This document shows, in pieces, positions 20,734-29,389 of a stretch of 64,000 bases of DNA. The first letter of the stretch is position 1. Each line of letters starts with the position of its first letter. The notes beneath the pieces are model-generated. The model was not told where the DNA came from, made no database searches, and worked only from the letters and a program-made list of their open reading frames with translations. A program made the translations under genes and the position numbers. Source of the DNA: Actinomycetes bacterium (GTDB lineage Bacteria; Actinomycetota; Actinomycetes; Actinomycetales; Microbacteriaceae); NCBI GenBank assembly GCA_023431405.1, contig JAEYVZ010000021.1:15640-79639 (forward strand). Reading direction: 5' to 3'.

Positions 20734-21699
20734 TCAGAGGTCCGCGCGGAGGATGTGGAACGAGCGGGTGGCGGCGAATCCGGTCGACTCGTACAGACGC
20801 GAGGCGACCGATCCCTCGTCGGCCCAGAGGAACCAGGCCGAGTGGGCGCCGAGAGCGGTCATGTTCTGCAGCGTGAGATGCAGGATGACCTTTCCGAGGC
20901 CGGTGCCGCGGCTGGTGGGAAGCACGCCGAACGGACCGAACCGGTCGATCACCTGCTCGTAGGTGCCGTGCTGCGCCCATCCGATCATCTCGCCGGCAGG
21001 GTTCTTCGCGATGATGATCCGCTCCAGCGGCAGGGTCGCCGACACGACGCCCTCACGGATGGCGCGCGCCCAGTCGGAGTTGAACTGCGTGCCGGCGAGG
21101 TGGATCAGGGCGACGAGGTCGTCGGAGTCGGGGTGGCCGAGGTACCAGCCCTCTGCGCGCAGCTCCTCGACCCGCTGGGCGACCTCGACAGGGATGCGGT
21201 AGCCGATGAGGGAGCGGTCCATCGCGCTCGGGTGCTCGATGGTGGTGAAGCCGAGCGAGGTGAGAAGGGCGTGGGCTTCGGGGTAGCGGTCGGCGTCGAG
21301 GCCCGGCAGCACGTAGTTGGGCGTGTAGCTCGAGAAGACGGCAGTGCTCCTGCCCTGGGCGCGCAGCCAGTCGAGGGCGGCGGTGACCAGCGGCCGCCCG
21401 GTGCCACGACGGCGCTCGCCCGGGACGACGAAGAAGAAAGGGATCCATCCGGTGTCGGGCTCGAGGTCGTCGAGGGCGTGCGCGACGAGCCGGCGCACGG
21501 CGTACGAGGCGCCGACGATGCGGCCGTCCCGCTCGGCGATGAACAGGCCGTCGGCGTCGAAGTTGCGGTCGAGCAGGATGAGGTCGCGCAGCCTCGTCGG
21601 GGTGATCGAGTCTGCGGGCGCTGCCTCGGTCCAGGCGGCGGCGAGGGGCCGCAGGTCGCCGTGTGCGAAGCGCCGCAGCGTCATCTCTCCTGAACTCAC
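20734..21699 (-). CDS. Tandem GNAT-family acetyltransferase
   Basis: A 321-residue protein with two GNAT-like domains: about 8-150 (GEMTLRRFAHGDLRPL, then FFVVPGERRRGTGRPLVTAAL, the acetyl-CoA loop) and about 180-321 (VLPTSRGTGLGKVILHLTLQ, a second acetyl-CoA loop). The GTG at 21699 follows AGAGGAAG; an ATG five codons in is possible but its Shine-Dalgarno would touch the codon. First gene of the transporter operon and 15 bp from the PIG-L gene, so acetylation and deacetylation enzymes are paired. Substrate unknown. Confidence 0.87.
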   Translation of the reverse strand: MSSGEMTLRRFAHGDLRPLAAAWTEAAPADSITPTRLRDLILLDRNFDADGLFIAERDGRIVGASYAVRRLVAHALDDLEPDTGWIPFFFVVPGERRRGTGRPLVTAALDWLRAQGRSTAVFSSYTPNYVLPGLDADRYPEAHALLTSLGFTTIEHPSAMDRSLIGYRIPVEVAQRVEELRAEGWYLGHPDSDDLVALIHLAGTQFNSDWARAIREGVVSATLPLERIIIAKNPAGEMIGWAQHGTYEQVIDRFGPFGVLPTSRGTGLGKVILHLTLQNMTALGAHSAWFLWADEGSVASRLYESTGFAATRSFHILRADL

Positions 21700-21794
21700 A
21701 GGTCTTCCTCTCTGATGGGAACCGGACGTCCCCTCAGTATGACAAGAATGTTCAGAGAGTGCGAGGTTTGCGGAGATGTTTTACAGAAACGAAA

Positions 21795-22661
21795 TCAACC
21801 GCGTCCGCGGTCGGGCTCGGCGATGGCCGCGCGCGTCACGCGCAGCGCCTCGATCGTGTGGTCGTACTGCCGCTGCGCCACAGCCATGAAAAGGCAGTCG
21901 ACGACCGCCAGCTGAGCGATCCGGCTGACCATCGCCCCCACCCGGAAGTCGGTCTCCCTCGCCTGGGTGGTCAGCACCGCATCCACGCCCTTGCCGAGGG
22001 TCGAGTCGCGCACGCTCGTGAGACCGATCGTGGCCGCACCGGCTTCCCGCGCGATGCGGATGAAGCGATTCGACTCCGCCGTCTCACCTCGATGCGAGAA
22101 GGCGACGGCCACCGTGCCGGGCTGAGGCAGCGCTGCGCATGCCCACGCCTCGTGCGGGTCGCTGAGGACGAAGGCCGGACTGCCGATGCGAAGCAGCTTG
22201 TGCCCCAGGTCGGCGGCGATGAACTGACTCGCCCCCATTCCGTAGAGGAGGATGCGCGCGGCACCGTCGAGCAGCGCGGCGGCGCGCTCGAGGGTCACCA
22301 CGTCGAGGCTCGCCAGGGTCTCGTCGATGGCGAGCATCTCGCGAGAGCGGATCTTGGCGACGATGTCGGGTAGCGCGTCGGCATCGGTGATGTCGGAGCC
22401 GAAGCTCATCCCGTCGCCGAACTGGGCACGCTCTTTGCCGATCTCGGATGCCAGCGCCATGCGCAGCTGCGCGTAGCCGGTGAAGCCGATGGCCCGACAG
22501 AATCGGACGATGGAGGCCACCGACGTCTCGCACAGGTCGGCCAGCTCGTTGATCGTGTTGTCCACGACCACAGCGGGATCCGTGCGTACGAGGTTCGCCA
22601 CGCGAGCCAGCGACGGCGACAGCGTTCCCACCGCAGCATCGATGGTGGATTGAATGCTCAT
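21795..22661 (-). CDS. RpiR/MurR-family transcriptional regulator
   Basis: A 288-residue RpiR-type regulator: an N-terminal HTH (ELADLCETSVASIVRFCRAIGF, about 43-64) and a C-terminal SIS domain that senses phosphosugars (YGMGASQFIAADLGHKLLR, then AFSHRGETAE). RpiR proteins often control amino-sugar use, for example MurR, which responds to MurNAc-6-P, the MurQ substrate. It is divergent from the kinase-murQ pair and lies upstream of the transporter operon on its own strand, so it could control both. Confidence 0.92.
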   Translation of the reverse strand: MSIQSTIDAAVGTLSPSLARVANLVRTDPAVVVDNTINELADLCETSVASIVRFCRAIGFTGYAQLRMALASEIGKERAQFGDGMSFGSDITDADALPDIVAKIRSREMLAIDETLASLDVVTLERAAALLDGAARILLYGMGASQFIAADLGHKLLRIGSPAFVLSDPHEAWACAALPQPGTVAVAFSHRGETAESNRFIRIAREAGAATIGLTSVRDSTLGKGVDAVLTTQARETDFRVGAMVSRIAQLAVVDCLFMAVAQRQYDHTIEALRVTRAAIAEPDRGRG

Positions 22662-22740
22662 CGGACCTCCCGCCCCAGTATGTCGCGCCGACGTTCGGGA
22701 TCGCCGCGATGGAAAGCAGTTACGCTTATCACTCTGCAAG

Positions 22741-22755
22741 TGTAGAGTTCTTACA
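22741..22755. promoter_or_regulatory. Candidate RpiR operator
   Basis: TGTA-N7-TACA inverted repeat (TGTAGAGTTCTTACA) in the 148-bp region between the divergent RpiR and kinase genes. A partly similar TGTAA-containing stretch occurs near 21770, upstream of the GNAT-first operon. Short arms make this tentative. Confidence 0.4.
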
Positions 22756-22809
22756 ACGCGGCTGGCTCACCGGCCGCCCGCACGGACGCATCCCGCAGGA
22801 AGAACGCGT

Positions 22810-23712
22810 ATGACAGCCCACCCGGTCCTCGTCGCCGACATCGGCAAATCGACGACCCGCCTCGCGCGCTCGAGCGGAGGCGTCGTGAGCACCCCGGCTA
22901 CAGGCCCCGGAATCGCGGGGCTCGCCGCCCCCGGCGGCGCGGCCGACGCGATGAGCCGGCTGCAGGCATGCATCGACGCTCTCGGCGCGGCCCCCTCCGA
23001 CGAGACCCCCGTCGCCGTCGCGGTCGGAGTCGCCGGCGCACTCACCGCCCCCACTGCCGCAGACGAACTCGCCGAGGCGCTCGCCTCGCGATGGAAGATG
23101 CCGGCCTGCGTGACATCCGACGTGGTCACCGCCCACCTGGGCGCCCTCGCCGGGGCGCCCGGCACGATCCTCGTCGCCGGCACCGGCGCGGTGGCCTGGT
23201 CGATCTCCGCCGACGGCGAGTCCCGCCTCGCCGACGGCCTCGGACCCGACCGGGGCGACCGCGGCAGCGGCTACTGGATCGGACGCGCCGGGATGACAGC
23301 CGCGCTCGACGGCGAGACGTCGACGACATTGACACGCCGCTGGCGCAGCCACGCGGCCGCGCTGACCCCGCAGGACGACCCCGGAGCACCCCTCGCCGTC
23401 GCGGACGTCGCCGCCTTCGCCAGAACCGTGCTCGACGCCGCCGACAGCGGCGACCCGGCAGCGGAGGCCATCGTCGCCGACGCGATCCGGGAACTGGTCG
23501 CCACCGCGTGCTCGGCGTCCGCCGACGGCGACCCGGTGGCCTGCCTCGGCGGGCTCACCCAGCACGCAACGTTCGCGCGCCGGCTCCACACCGCTCTGCA
23601 GTCGGCCGGCCGGCGGCCGCAGTCCTCTGCCGGATCGGCCCTCCAGGGCGCCGCGCTCGCCGCCATCCCCCTCGGGCTCCCCCACGAAAGGCTCCTCCAC
23701 CGTGCCGTCTGA
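22810..23712 (+). CDS. BadF/BadG-type N-acetylglucosamine/N-acetylmuramic acid kinase
   Basis: A 300-residue ASKHA-fold kinase of the BadF/BadG/BcrA/BcrD family, to which GlcNAc kinases and Clostridium MurK belong. Phosphate 1 motif VADIGKSTTRLA near residue 8, then GTILVAGTGAVAW with GDRGSGYWIGR, typical of this family. The ATG at 22810 follows AGGAAG. Its 3' end overlaps murQ by 11 bp, so it probably makes MurNAc-6-P for MurQ. Confidence 0.88.
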   Translation: MTAHPVLVADIGKSTTRLARSSGGVVSTPATGPGIAGLAAPGGAADAMSRLQACIDALGAAPSDETPVAVAVGVAGALTAPTAADELAEALASRWKMPACVTSDVVTAHLGALAGAPGTILVAGTGAVAWSISADGESRLADGLGPDRGDRGSGYWIGRAGMTAALDGETSTTLTRRWRSHAAALTPQDDPGAPLAVADVAAFARTVLDAADSGDPAAEAIVADAIRELVATACSASADGDPVACLGGLTQHATFARRLHTALQSAGRRPQSSAGSALQGAALAAIPLGLPHERLLHRAV

Positions 23713-24658
23713 CACCCTGCCTCCCGAGCCCGAACGTCTGGGCGCCCTGATCGCCGAGCTCGACACGCTGACCACCGAGGCGTTCGACCGCGACCGGGCC
23801 GATCTCGATCTCCTCGACACGCGGGCCCTCGTCGCGGCGATGAACCGGGAGGATCAGCGCGTGGCCGAAGCCGTCGCCGCCTGCGGCGACCGCATCGCCG
23901 AGGCCGTCGACGCCATCGTGGCCAGGCTGCGCAGCGGCGGGCGCCTCATCTACCTGGGAGCAGGTACCGCAGGCCGGGTCGGCATCCTCGACGCGAGCGA
24001 GTGCCCGCCGACCTTCGGCACCCCGCCCGAGCTGGTCGTCGGTCTGATCGCCGGCGGCGAGACAGCCATCCACACTGCCGTCGAAGGCGCCGAGGACGAC
24101 CCCGACGGCGTCGTGCCCGACTTCGAACGGCTCGGGGTGAACGAACGGGATGCCGTGGTGGGCATCTCGGCATCCGGGCGCACGCCGTATGTGCGCGGCG
24201 CCCTGGTGCACGCCCGCGCGCGCGGCGCGCTGACGATCGCCGTGGCCGCCAACGCCGACTCGGCCATCGGCACGGTGGCGGACATCGCCATCGAGACCGT
24301 CGTCGGGCCCGAGTTCGTCGCCGGATCGACGCGGCTGAAAGCAGGTACCGCGCAGAAGCTCGTGGCCAACATGCTGACCACCCTCACCATGGTCAAGCTC
24401 GGGAAGACCTACCGGGGTGTCATGGTCGACCTCCTCGCCACGAACGCGAAGCTGCGCGCCCGCTCCATCCGCACGGTCGCCCTCGTCGCCGGCTGCGATC
24501 ATGCCGAGGCCGAACGCGCCCTGGCCGAGGTCGGCGGCGGCGTCAAGCGCGCCATCCTGAGGGTGCTCACCGGCATGGATGCCGACGCCACCGCCCGCGC
24601 GCTCGACGACGCAGACGGATTCCTGCGCGTCGCTCTCGACCGCGCCCCGGCTCGCTGA
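23702..24658 (+). CDS. murQ: N-acetylmuramic acid 6-phosphate etherase MurQ
   Basis: A 318-residue SIS-fold lyase that cleaves the D-lactyl ether of MurNAc-6-P to GlcNAc-6-P and D-lactate. The signature GAGTAGRVGILDASECPPTF is clear. Glu100 (in DASECPPT) and Glu131 (in EGAEDD) keep the 31-residue spacing of the two E. coli catalytic glutamates (83 and 114). GTG start at 23702, overlapping the kinase. It places the locus in peptidoglycan turnover or scavenging. Confidence 0.96.
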   Translation: MPSDTLPPEPERLGALIAELDTLTTEAFDRDRADLDLLDTRALVAAMNREDQRVAEAVAACGDRIAEAVDAIVARLRSGGRLIYLGAGTAGRVGILDASECPPTFGTPPELVVGLIAGGETAIHTAVEGAEDDPDGVVPDFERLGVNERDAVVGISASGRTPYVRGALVHARARGALTIAVAANADSAIGTVADIAIETVVGPEFVAGSTRLKAGTAQKLVANMLTTLTMVKLGKTYRGVMVDLLATNAKLRARSIRTVALVAGCDHAEAERALAEVGGGVKRAILRVLTGMDADATARALDDADGFLRVALDRAPAR

Positions 24659-24805
24659 GAAGAGCGCCCGCCCTCCTGAGACGCGTGCGTCGCGGCGCGG
24701 CGCGCCTCGACAGCGAGTGGCTCGCACCCGCCGCGGACGAGCGCCGATAGCCTGAGCACGTCCCGCACCGACGCAGGATGCCGTCCGCTCACCCGAGGAG
24801 CCCCC

Positions 24806-26266
24806 ATGTCCGACGTGGACCCGAGGTCTACCCCCGCGACCCCGAAGCCGCCGATGCCCAGCGACACCCGCGCGCTCGGGGCGATCGGAGGGGTGTTCCA
24901 AGACACCGTGCCCGAACGGGAGATCCCCCGGCGCCAGGTCGTCTCGTGGGCGATGTGGGACTGGGCGATGCAGCCGTTCAACACCGTCATCCTCACCTTC
25001 GTGTGGATCGCCCTGTACCTGACCTCGCGCCAGTTCCTCGACCCGGCGGTGCGCGAATCGGGCCTCCTCGCCGACGGCAGCTACATGAACTGCAACGACA
25101 CGCGGTACCTCGGGAGCGACTACTGCCAGGGGCTCACCGACCTGTCGGAGTGGTGGGGCTGGGCGAACTTCGCCGCTGGCATCCTGATCCTGCTCCTGGC
25201 TCCCGTGCTCGGCCAGCAGGCCGACGCGCGCGGCAGCAAGAAGAAGTGGGTGCTGGCATCCACGATCCTCATCGCCCTCGTGCAGTTCTCGCTCTTCTTC
25301 GTCGACGGCGACCCCGCGTACTTCTGGTTCGGCGCCCTCGCCGTCGCCATGGGGGCGGTCGTCGCCGAGATCGGGAACGTCAGCTACTACGCGATGCTCT
25401 CGGAAGTGTCGACGCCCAAGACCGTGGGCCGCGTCTCCGGGCTCGGCTGGGGCCTCGGCTACATCGGCGGCGTCGTCGCGCTCATCGTGTGCATCCCGGT
25501 GCTGTTCGGCCTCGGCCAGAGCGAGCCGCTCGCCTACAAGCTCGTCGCGGTCGTCTGCGGCGTGTGGACGCTGGTCTTCTCGATTCCCCTCTTCCGCAAC
25601 GTGCCGGAGTCGCCGGCCTACGGCGGCCCCGAGAAGACGGGCATCATCGGCTCGTACGTGGTGCTGGCCAAGAACCTCCGCGCGCTGTTCCGCACCAACC
25701 GGCAGACCTTCTGGTTCCTCGCCGCCGCGGCCGTCTACCGCGACGGCCTCGCCGGTGTCTTCGCCTTCGGCGCGGTGCTGGCCGCACAGGGGTTCGGCTT
25801 CTCGTTCCTCGAAGTCATCGTCTTCGGCCTGGCCGCCAACCTCGTGGCGGGCATCTCGACCATCGCCGCCGGGCGGCTCGACGACGTGATCGGCGCCCGC
25901 AAGCTCATCATCATCGCCCTGTCGGGGCTCGTGGCGATGGCCTTCGTCGTGTTCGCGCTGAAGGATCTGGGCACGATCGTGTTCTGGGTGTGCGGGCTGC
26001 TCCTGTGCGCCTTCGTCGGCCCCGCGCAGGCGGCGAGCCGCAGTATGCTCACGCGCCTGACCCCGCCGAGCATGCAGGGCGAGATCTTCGGGCTCTACGC
26101 GACGACCGGCCGGGTCGCTTCGTTCCTCTCGCCGCTCGCGTGGTCGCTGTCGCTGGCACTGTTCGGCGGCATCGTCTACGGCGTGCTCGGCATCGGCGTG
26201 GTGCTCCTGATCGGCCTCATCATGCTGCTGTTCGTGCGCCTTCCGAAGCACACGCGCGCCTCTTGA
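24806..26266 (+). CDS. MFS transporter, UMF1/Atg22-like family
   Basis: A 486-residue major facilitator permease of the Atg22-like (UMF1) type, with about 12 membrane spans. The first helix carries the family's SWAMWDWAMQPFNTVI; RLDDVIGARKL is the intracellular loop and SMLTRLTPPSMQGEIFGLYA lies in the C-half. The substrate is unknown for bacterial members. It starts 148 bp after murQ; the gap holds short palindromes but no clear gene. Its 3' end faces the BCCT gene across a long inverted repeat. Confidence 0.9.
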   Translation: MSDVDPRSTPATPKPPMPSDTRALGAIGGVFQDTVPEREIPRRQVVSWAMWDWAMQPFNTVILTFVWIALYLTSRQFLDPAVRESGLLADGSYMNCNDTRYLGSDYCQGLTDLSEWWGWANFAAGILILLLAPVLGQQADARGSKKKWVLASTILIALVQFSLFFVDGDPAYFWFGALAVAMGAVVAEIGNVSYYAMLSEVSTPKTVGRVSGLGWGLGYIGGVVALIVCIPVLFGLGQSEPLAYKLVAVVCGVWTLVFSIPLFRNVPESPAYGGPEKTGIIGSYVVLAKNLRALFRTNRQTFWFLAAAAVYRDGLAGVFAFGAVLAAQGFGFSFLEVIVFGLAANLVAGISTIAAGRLDDVIGARKLIIIALSGLVAMAFVVFALKDLGTIVFWVCGLLLCAFVGPAQAASRSMLTRLTPPSMQGEIFGLYATTGRVASFLSPLAWSLSLALFGGIVYGVLGIGVVLLIGLIMLLFVRLPKHTRAS

Positions 26267-26280
26267 GGCGGGCGCGCGTG

Positions 26281-26363
26281 GCGTAACTCCTGCGATCCGT
26301 GGCGTGCCGGGCGCGACACGCCGGGATCGGCCGCGCGAGCGCGCGGATCTGCAGGAGTTACGC
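26281..26363. repeat. Long inverted repeat in a convergent gap
   Basis: Arms 26281-26299 (GCGTAACTCCTGC then GATCCG) and 26344-26363 (CGGATC, T, then GCAGGAGTTACGC) are complementary over 19 bp with one extra base. A smaller GGCGTG/CACGCC stem lies in the loop. It fills the 105-bp gap between two convergent transporter genes. It may be a bidirectional terminator or a REP-like palindromic unit. Confidence 0.7.
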
Positions 26364-26371
26364 AGATGACG

Positions 26372-28039
26372 TCAGCGCCGCACGTGGCGGCGCCACGGCA
26401 TCGAGACGCCCTTCTCGTTCTCCGACTCCACCTCGAGCCCGTAGTGCTCACCGATGTGGGCGACGAACTCGGTGCGCCGGGCCCGCTCGTACGCCCGCCT
26501 CTCGCGGCGGAAGGCGACGATCGTGGCCCAACAGATGAGCAGCATCACGATGCTGAACGGCAGCGCGATGATGATCGCCGCCGTCTGCAGCGCGACGAGT
26601 CCGCCCGCGATGAGCAGCGCCACCGCGAGGATCGCCGTGATGAAGGTGAACGCCGCCCGCACCGTGCGGCTGGGCTCGGGGTTGCCGCCGGTGGCCAGCA
26701 TCCCCATGACGAGCGCGCCGGAGTCGGCCGACGTCACGAAGAAGATCGCGATGAGGATGATGCCGCCGATCGTCAGGAGCAGCGTGCCCGGCAGGTGCTC
26801 GAAGAGGCGGAACAGCGCGCCTTCGATGTTCACTCCGCCGTCGGGTTCGGTCATCGATCCGGGTTCGTCGATCTCGAGCTTCAGCGCGGAGCCGCCCAGC
26901 ACCGCGAACCACAGCACGCCGAGCATCGTCGGGACGATGAGCACACCCATCACGAACTGTCGCACCGTGCGGCCCCGACTCACGCGCGCGATGAAGATGC
27001 CGACGAACGGTGCCCACGAGATCCACCAGCCCCAGTAGAACGCGGTCCATGCCGCCTGCCACTCCTGGCCGGGCACGCCTTGGAACGCGCTCACACTGAA
27101 GCTGAGGCCGATGTAGTTCTGCAGGTACGCGCCGATGGACTGCACCCATTCACGCAGGATGTACTCGGTGTTGCCGGCGAAGAGGATGAACACGACCAGC
27201 AGCGCCGCCAGCACGAGGTTGATCGATGACAGCCACTTCATGCCCTTGGTGACGCCCGAGAGCACCGAGAAGAGCACCGCGGCCGTGATGACGGCGATGA
27301 TGACGACCTGCTCCATGAGTCCCGGGTCGGAGAGGATGCCGGCGGCATCCAGTCCGGAGCTGATCTGCATGACGCCGAGCCCGAGGCTGGTCGCGACGCC
27401 GAACAGGGTTCCGACGAGCGCGACCGCGTCGATCGCGTTGCCCCAGCCGCCGCGCACCCGGCGGCCGAGCACCGGCTCCAGCGCCCACCGGATCGACAGC
27501 GGCCGACGGCGACGGTGGATCGCGTAGGCAAGGGCGAGGCCGACGACGACGTAGATGGCCCACGCCTGCACGCCCCAGTGGAGGTAGGTCTGTGTGAGCG
27601 CGGCCTGAGCGAGCTGCGCGCTCGTGCCCTCGAGGCCGGGCTTCGGCGTCACATAGTGGCTGAGCGGCTCGCTCACGCCGTAGAAGACGAGACCGATGCC
27701 CATGCCCGCCGCGAACAGGAGGGAGAACCACGCGAGCATCGAGAACTCGGGCTCGTCGTCGTCGCGGCCGAGCTTGATGTCGCCGAAGCGGCTGAACCCG
27801 AGGAACAGGCAGAACGCGACGAAGAACGCCGTGATCAGCACGTAGTACCAGCTGAAGCCGTTGACGATGGCGGCCTGGATGGTGCCGAAGAAGGTCTCGG
27901 CTTCACGCGGGAACACGATGGCGAAGGCACTGAACAGCACGACGACGGCGGCGGCCGGTCCGACGACCCACGCGCTGGGCGCGCGGCGCGGAGCGATCGC
28001 GGTGTCCGTGGCTTCTTCGGGTATCGAATCGTGATTCAC
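26372..28039 (-). CDS. BCCT-family transporter (betaine/choline/carnitine type)
   Basis: A 555-residue secondary transporter with about 12 membrane spans. The BCCT signature appears as GMGIGLVFYGVSEPL, followed by WGVQAWAIYVVVGLALAY and the Trp-rich FYWGWWISWAPFVGIFIARVS. This fits Na+-coupled uptake of quaternary amines, usually for osmoprotection. The basic C-terminal tail (about 480-555) resembles osmosensing tails. The specific substrate cannot be told. Confidence 0.93.
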   Translation of the reverse strand: MNHDSIPEEATDTAIAPRRAPSAWVVGPAAAVVVLFSAFAIVFPREAETFFGTIQAAIVNGFSWYYVLITAFFVAFCLFLGFSRFGDIKLGRDDDEPEFSMLAWFSLLFAAGMGIGLVFYGVSEPLSHYVTPKPGLEGTSAQLAQAALTQTYLHWGVQAWAIYVVVGLALAYAIHRRRRPLSIRWALEPVLGRRVRGGWGNAIDAVALVGTLFGVATSLGLGVMQISSGLDAAGILSDPGLMEQVVIIAVITAAVLFSVLSGVTKGMKWLSSINLVLAALLVVFILFAGNTEYILREWVQSIGAYLQNYIGLSFSVSAFQGVPGQEWQAAWTAFYWGWWISWAPFVGIFIARVSRGRTVRQFVMGVLIVPTMLGVLWFAVLGGSALKLEIDEPGSMTEPDGGVNIEGALFRLFEHLPGTLLLTIGGIILIAIFFVTSADSGALVMGMLATGGNPEPSRTVRAAFTFITAILAVALLIAGGLVALQTAAIIIALPFSIVMLLICWATIVAFRRERRAYERARRTEFVAHIGEHYGLEVESENEKGVSMPWRRHVRR

Positions 28040-28080
28040 CCGCCCCAGGGTACCCGGACGGGCGTTTCACCCCCGTTCGA

Positions 28081-28140
28081 GGGGTCAGGCGCAGGGCGAT
28101 CAGGCGCCGCGGGGTCAGGCGCAGGGCGATCAGGCGCCGC
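28081..28140. repeat. Perfect 30-bp tandem duplication
   Basis: 28081-28110 and 28111-28140 are identical (each starting GGGGTCAGGCGCAGGGCGAT). The second copy contains the dcd stop codon and last codons; the first lies in the gap before the BCCT start. Recent slippage or duplication is likely. Confidence 0.9.
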
Positions 28141-28735
28141 GCGATCCGGCGTCGCTGGCACCCACGTCGGTGCGGTGGAAGTTCTGGAACGACCGGGAGG
28201 CGGTGGGGCCGCGCTGACCCTGGTAGCGGTTGCCGTAGGGACCGGCGCCGTACGGGGTCTCGGTGGCAGACGACAGCCGGAAGAAACAGAGCTGACCGAT
28301 CTTCATCCCCGGCCACAGCTTGATCGGGAGGGTTGCGACGTTCGAGAGCTCGAGCGTGACGTGCCCCGAGAAACCGGGATCGATGAAGCCGGCGGTCGAG
28401 TGGGTGAGGAGCCCCAGTCGGCCCAGCGACGACTTGCCCTCCAGGCGGGCGGCGATGTCGTCGGGCAGCGTCACCTGCTCGTACGTCGAACCGAGCACGA
28501 ACTCGCCCGGGTGCAGGATGAACGGCTCGTCGGGGGCCACCTCGATGAGGTGGGTGAGGTCGGGCTGGTCTTCGGCCGGGTCGATGAACGGGTACTTGTG
28601 GTTGTCGAACAGCCGGAAGTAGCGGTCGAGGCGCACGTCGACGCTCGATGGCTGAACCATCGCCGGGTCCCACGGGTCGAGTCCGACCCGCTCGATCTCG
28701 ATCTCCCGGCGGATGTCACGGTCACTCAGCAGCAC
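28130..28735 (-). CDS. dcd: dCTP deaminase
   Basis: A 201-residue dCTP deaminase making dUTP (or dUMP in the bifunctional actinobacterial form). Motifs: MVQPSSVDVRLDRYFRLFDN, EFVLGSTYE, the nucleotide-binding GKSSLGRLGL and TAGFIDPGFSGHVTLEL. The start MLLSDRDIRREIE is canonical. A short extra C-terminal tail (GASDAGSRGA) runs into a tandem repeat. It is a housekeeping gene unrelated to its neighbours. Confidence 0.96.
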   Translation of the reverse strand: MLLSDRDIRREIEIERVGLDPWDPAMVQPSSVDVRLDRYFRLFDNHKYPFIDPAEDQPDLTHLIEVAPDEPFILHPGEFVLGSTYEQVTLPDDIAARLEGKSSLGRLGLLTHSTAGFIDPGFSGHVTLELSNVATLPIKLWPGMKIGQLCFFRLSSATETPYGAGPYGNRYQGQRGPTASRSFQNFHRTDVGASDAGSRGA

Positions 28736-28764
28736 GGCACCAGCGTACTGGCCGCGCGACGGCG

Positions 28765-29253
28765 TCAGCGGTCGCGTCCGGGCGCGTGATCGAAGATGAG
28801 GCTTGTGTTGGTGGCGGCGACCTCGGGGCGAAGGCTCAGCGTGTCGGATACGAGCTCGCGGAGGGCCGCGGCATCCGTCACCGCCACGTGGAGGAGGAAG
28901 TCGCGGTCGCCGGCGACGAAGTACACGTGCCGCGTCGCGGGCAGTTCTTCGAGGTACGCCTGGAACCGGCGCAGGTCGCCGCGCGCGTGCGCGTGCAGGC
29001 GGATCGAGATGAGCGCTTCGAGCCGGAGTCCCAGCGCGGCGGGCGCGACCTCGGCCCGGAAGCCCGTGATGACCCCGGATGCCATGAGCGCCCGCACCCG
29101 GTTGTGCGCCGTCGACTCCGCCACACCGACGCTCTCGGCGAGCCGGCTGTACGGCATCCTCCCGTCGCGGGCGAGTTCGCGCAGCAGCGCCCGGTCGATG
29201 GCGTCGAGTTCGCGCGGGCTGTCGGACTCGGTGAGGGAAGTTCGCTGCGGCAT
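28765..29253 (-). CDS. Lrp/AsnC-family regulator
   Basis: A 162-residue Lrp/AsnC protein: HTH at about 18-60 (LDAIDRALLRELARDGR, SRLAESVGVAESTAHNRV) and a RAM amino-acid-sensing domain (ISIRLHAHARGDLRRF, YFVAGDRDFLLHVAV). It is divergent from a D-amino-acid dehydrogenase gene, which it most likely controls in response to an amino acid. The ATG at 29253 removes an implausible upstream extension. Confidence 0.93.
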   Translation of the reverse strand: MPQRTSLTESDSPRELDAIDRALLRELARDGRMPYSRLAESVGVAESTAHNRVRALMASGVITGFRAEVAPAALGLRLEALISIRLHAHARGDLRRFQAYLEELPATRHVYFVAGDRDFLLHVAVTDAAALRELVSDTLSLRPEVAATNTSLIFDHAPGRDR

Positions 29254-29389
29254 CCGGTTCTCTTCTCTTGCCACGTGATTTCTTCGATCATGGCGCCTTT
29301 CGGTGAGGAATCTCCACAGTTCTCCCCACCGTGGCGCGGATATCTGCATACTTCGACTGATTCCCGGCAACGAAGCGAAGGAGGTCGCC

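Noticed and set aside
20604..20876. Small plus-strand open frame opposite the PIG-L and GNAT genes
   Set aside because: It lies opposite well-supported genes and shows no membrane, signal or domain pattern.
23555..26251. 898-codon open frame on the minus strand across the kinase, murQ and MFS genes
   Set aside because: It overlaps three strongly supported plus-strand genes and reads as Asp/Arg/His/Gly-rich noise.
28081..28140. Possible CRISPR-like repeat
   Set aside because: Only two directly adjacent copies with no spacer; a simple tandem duplication.
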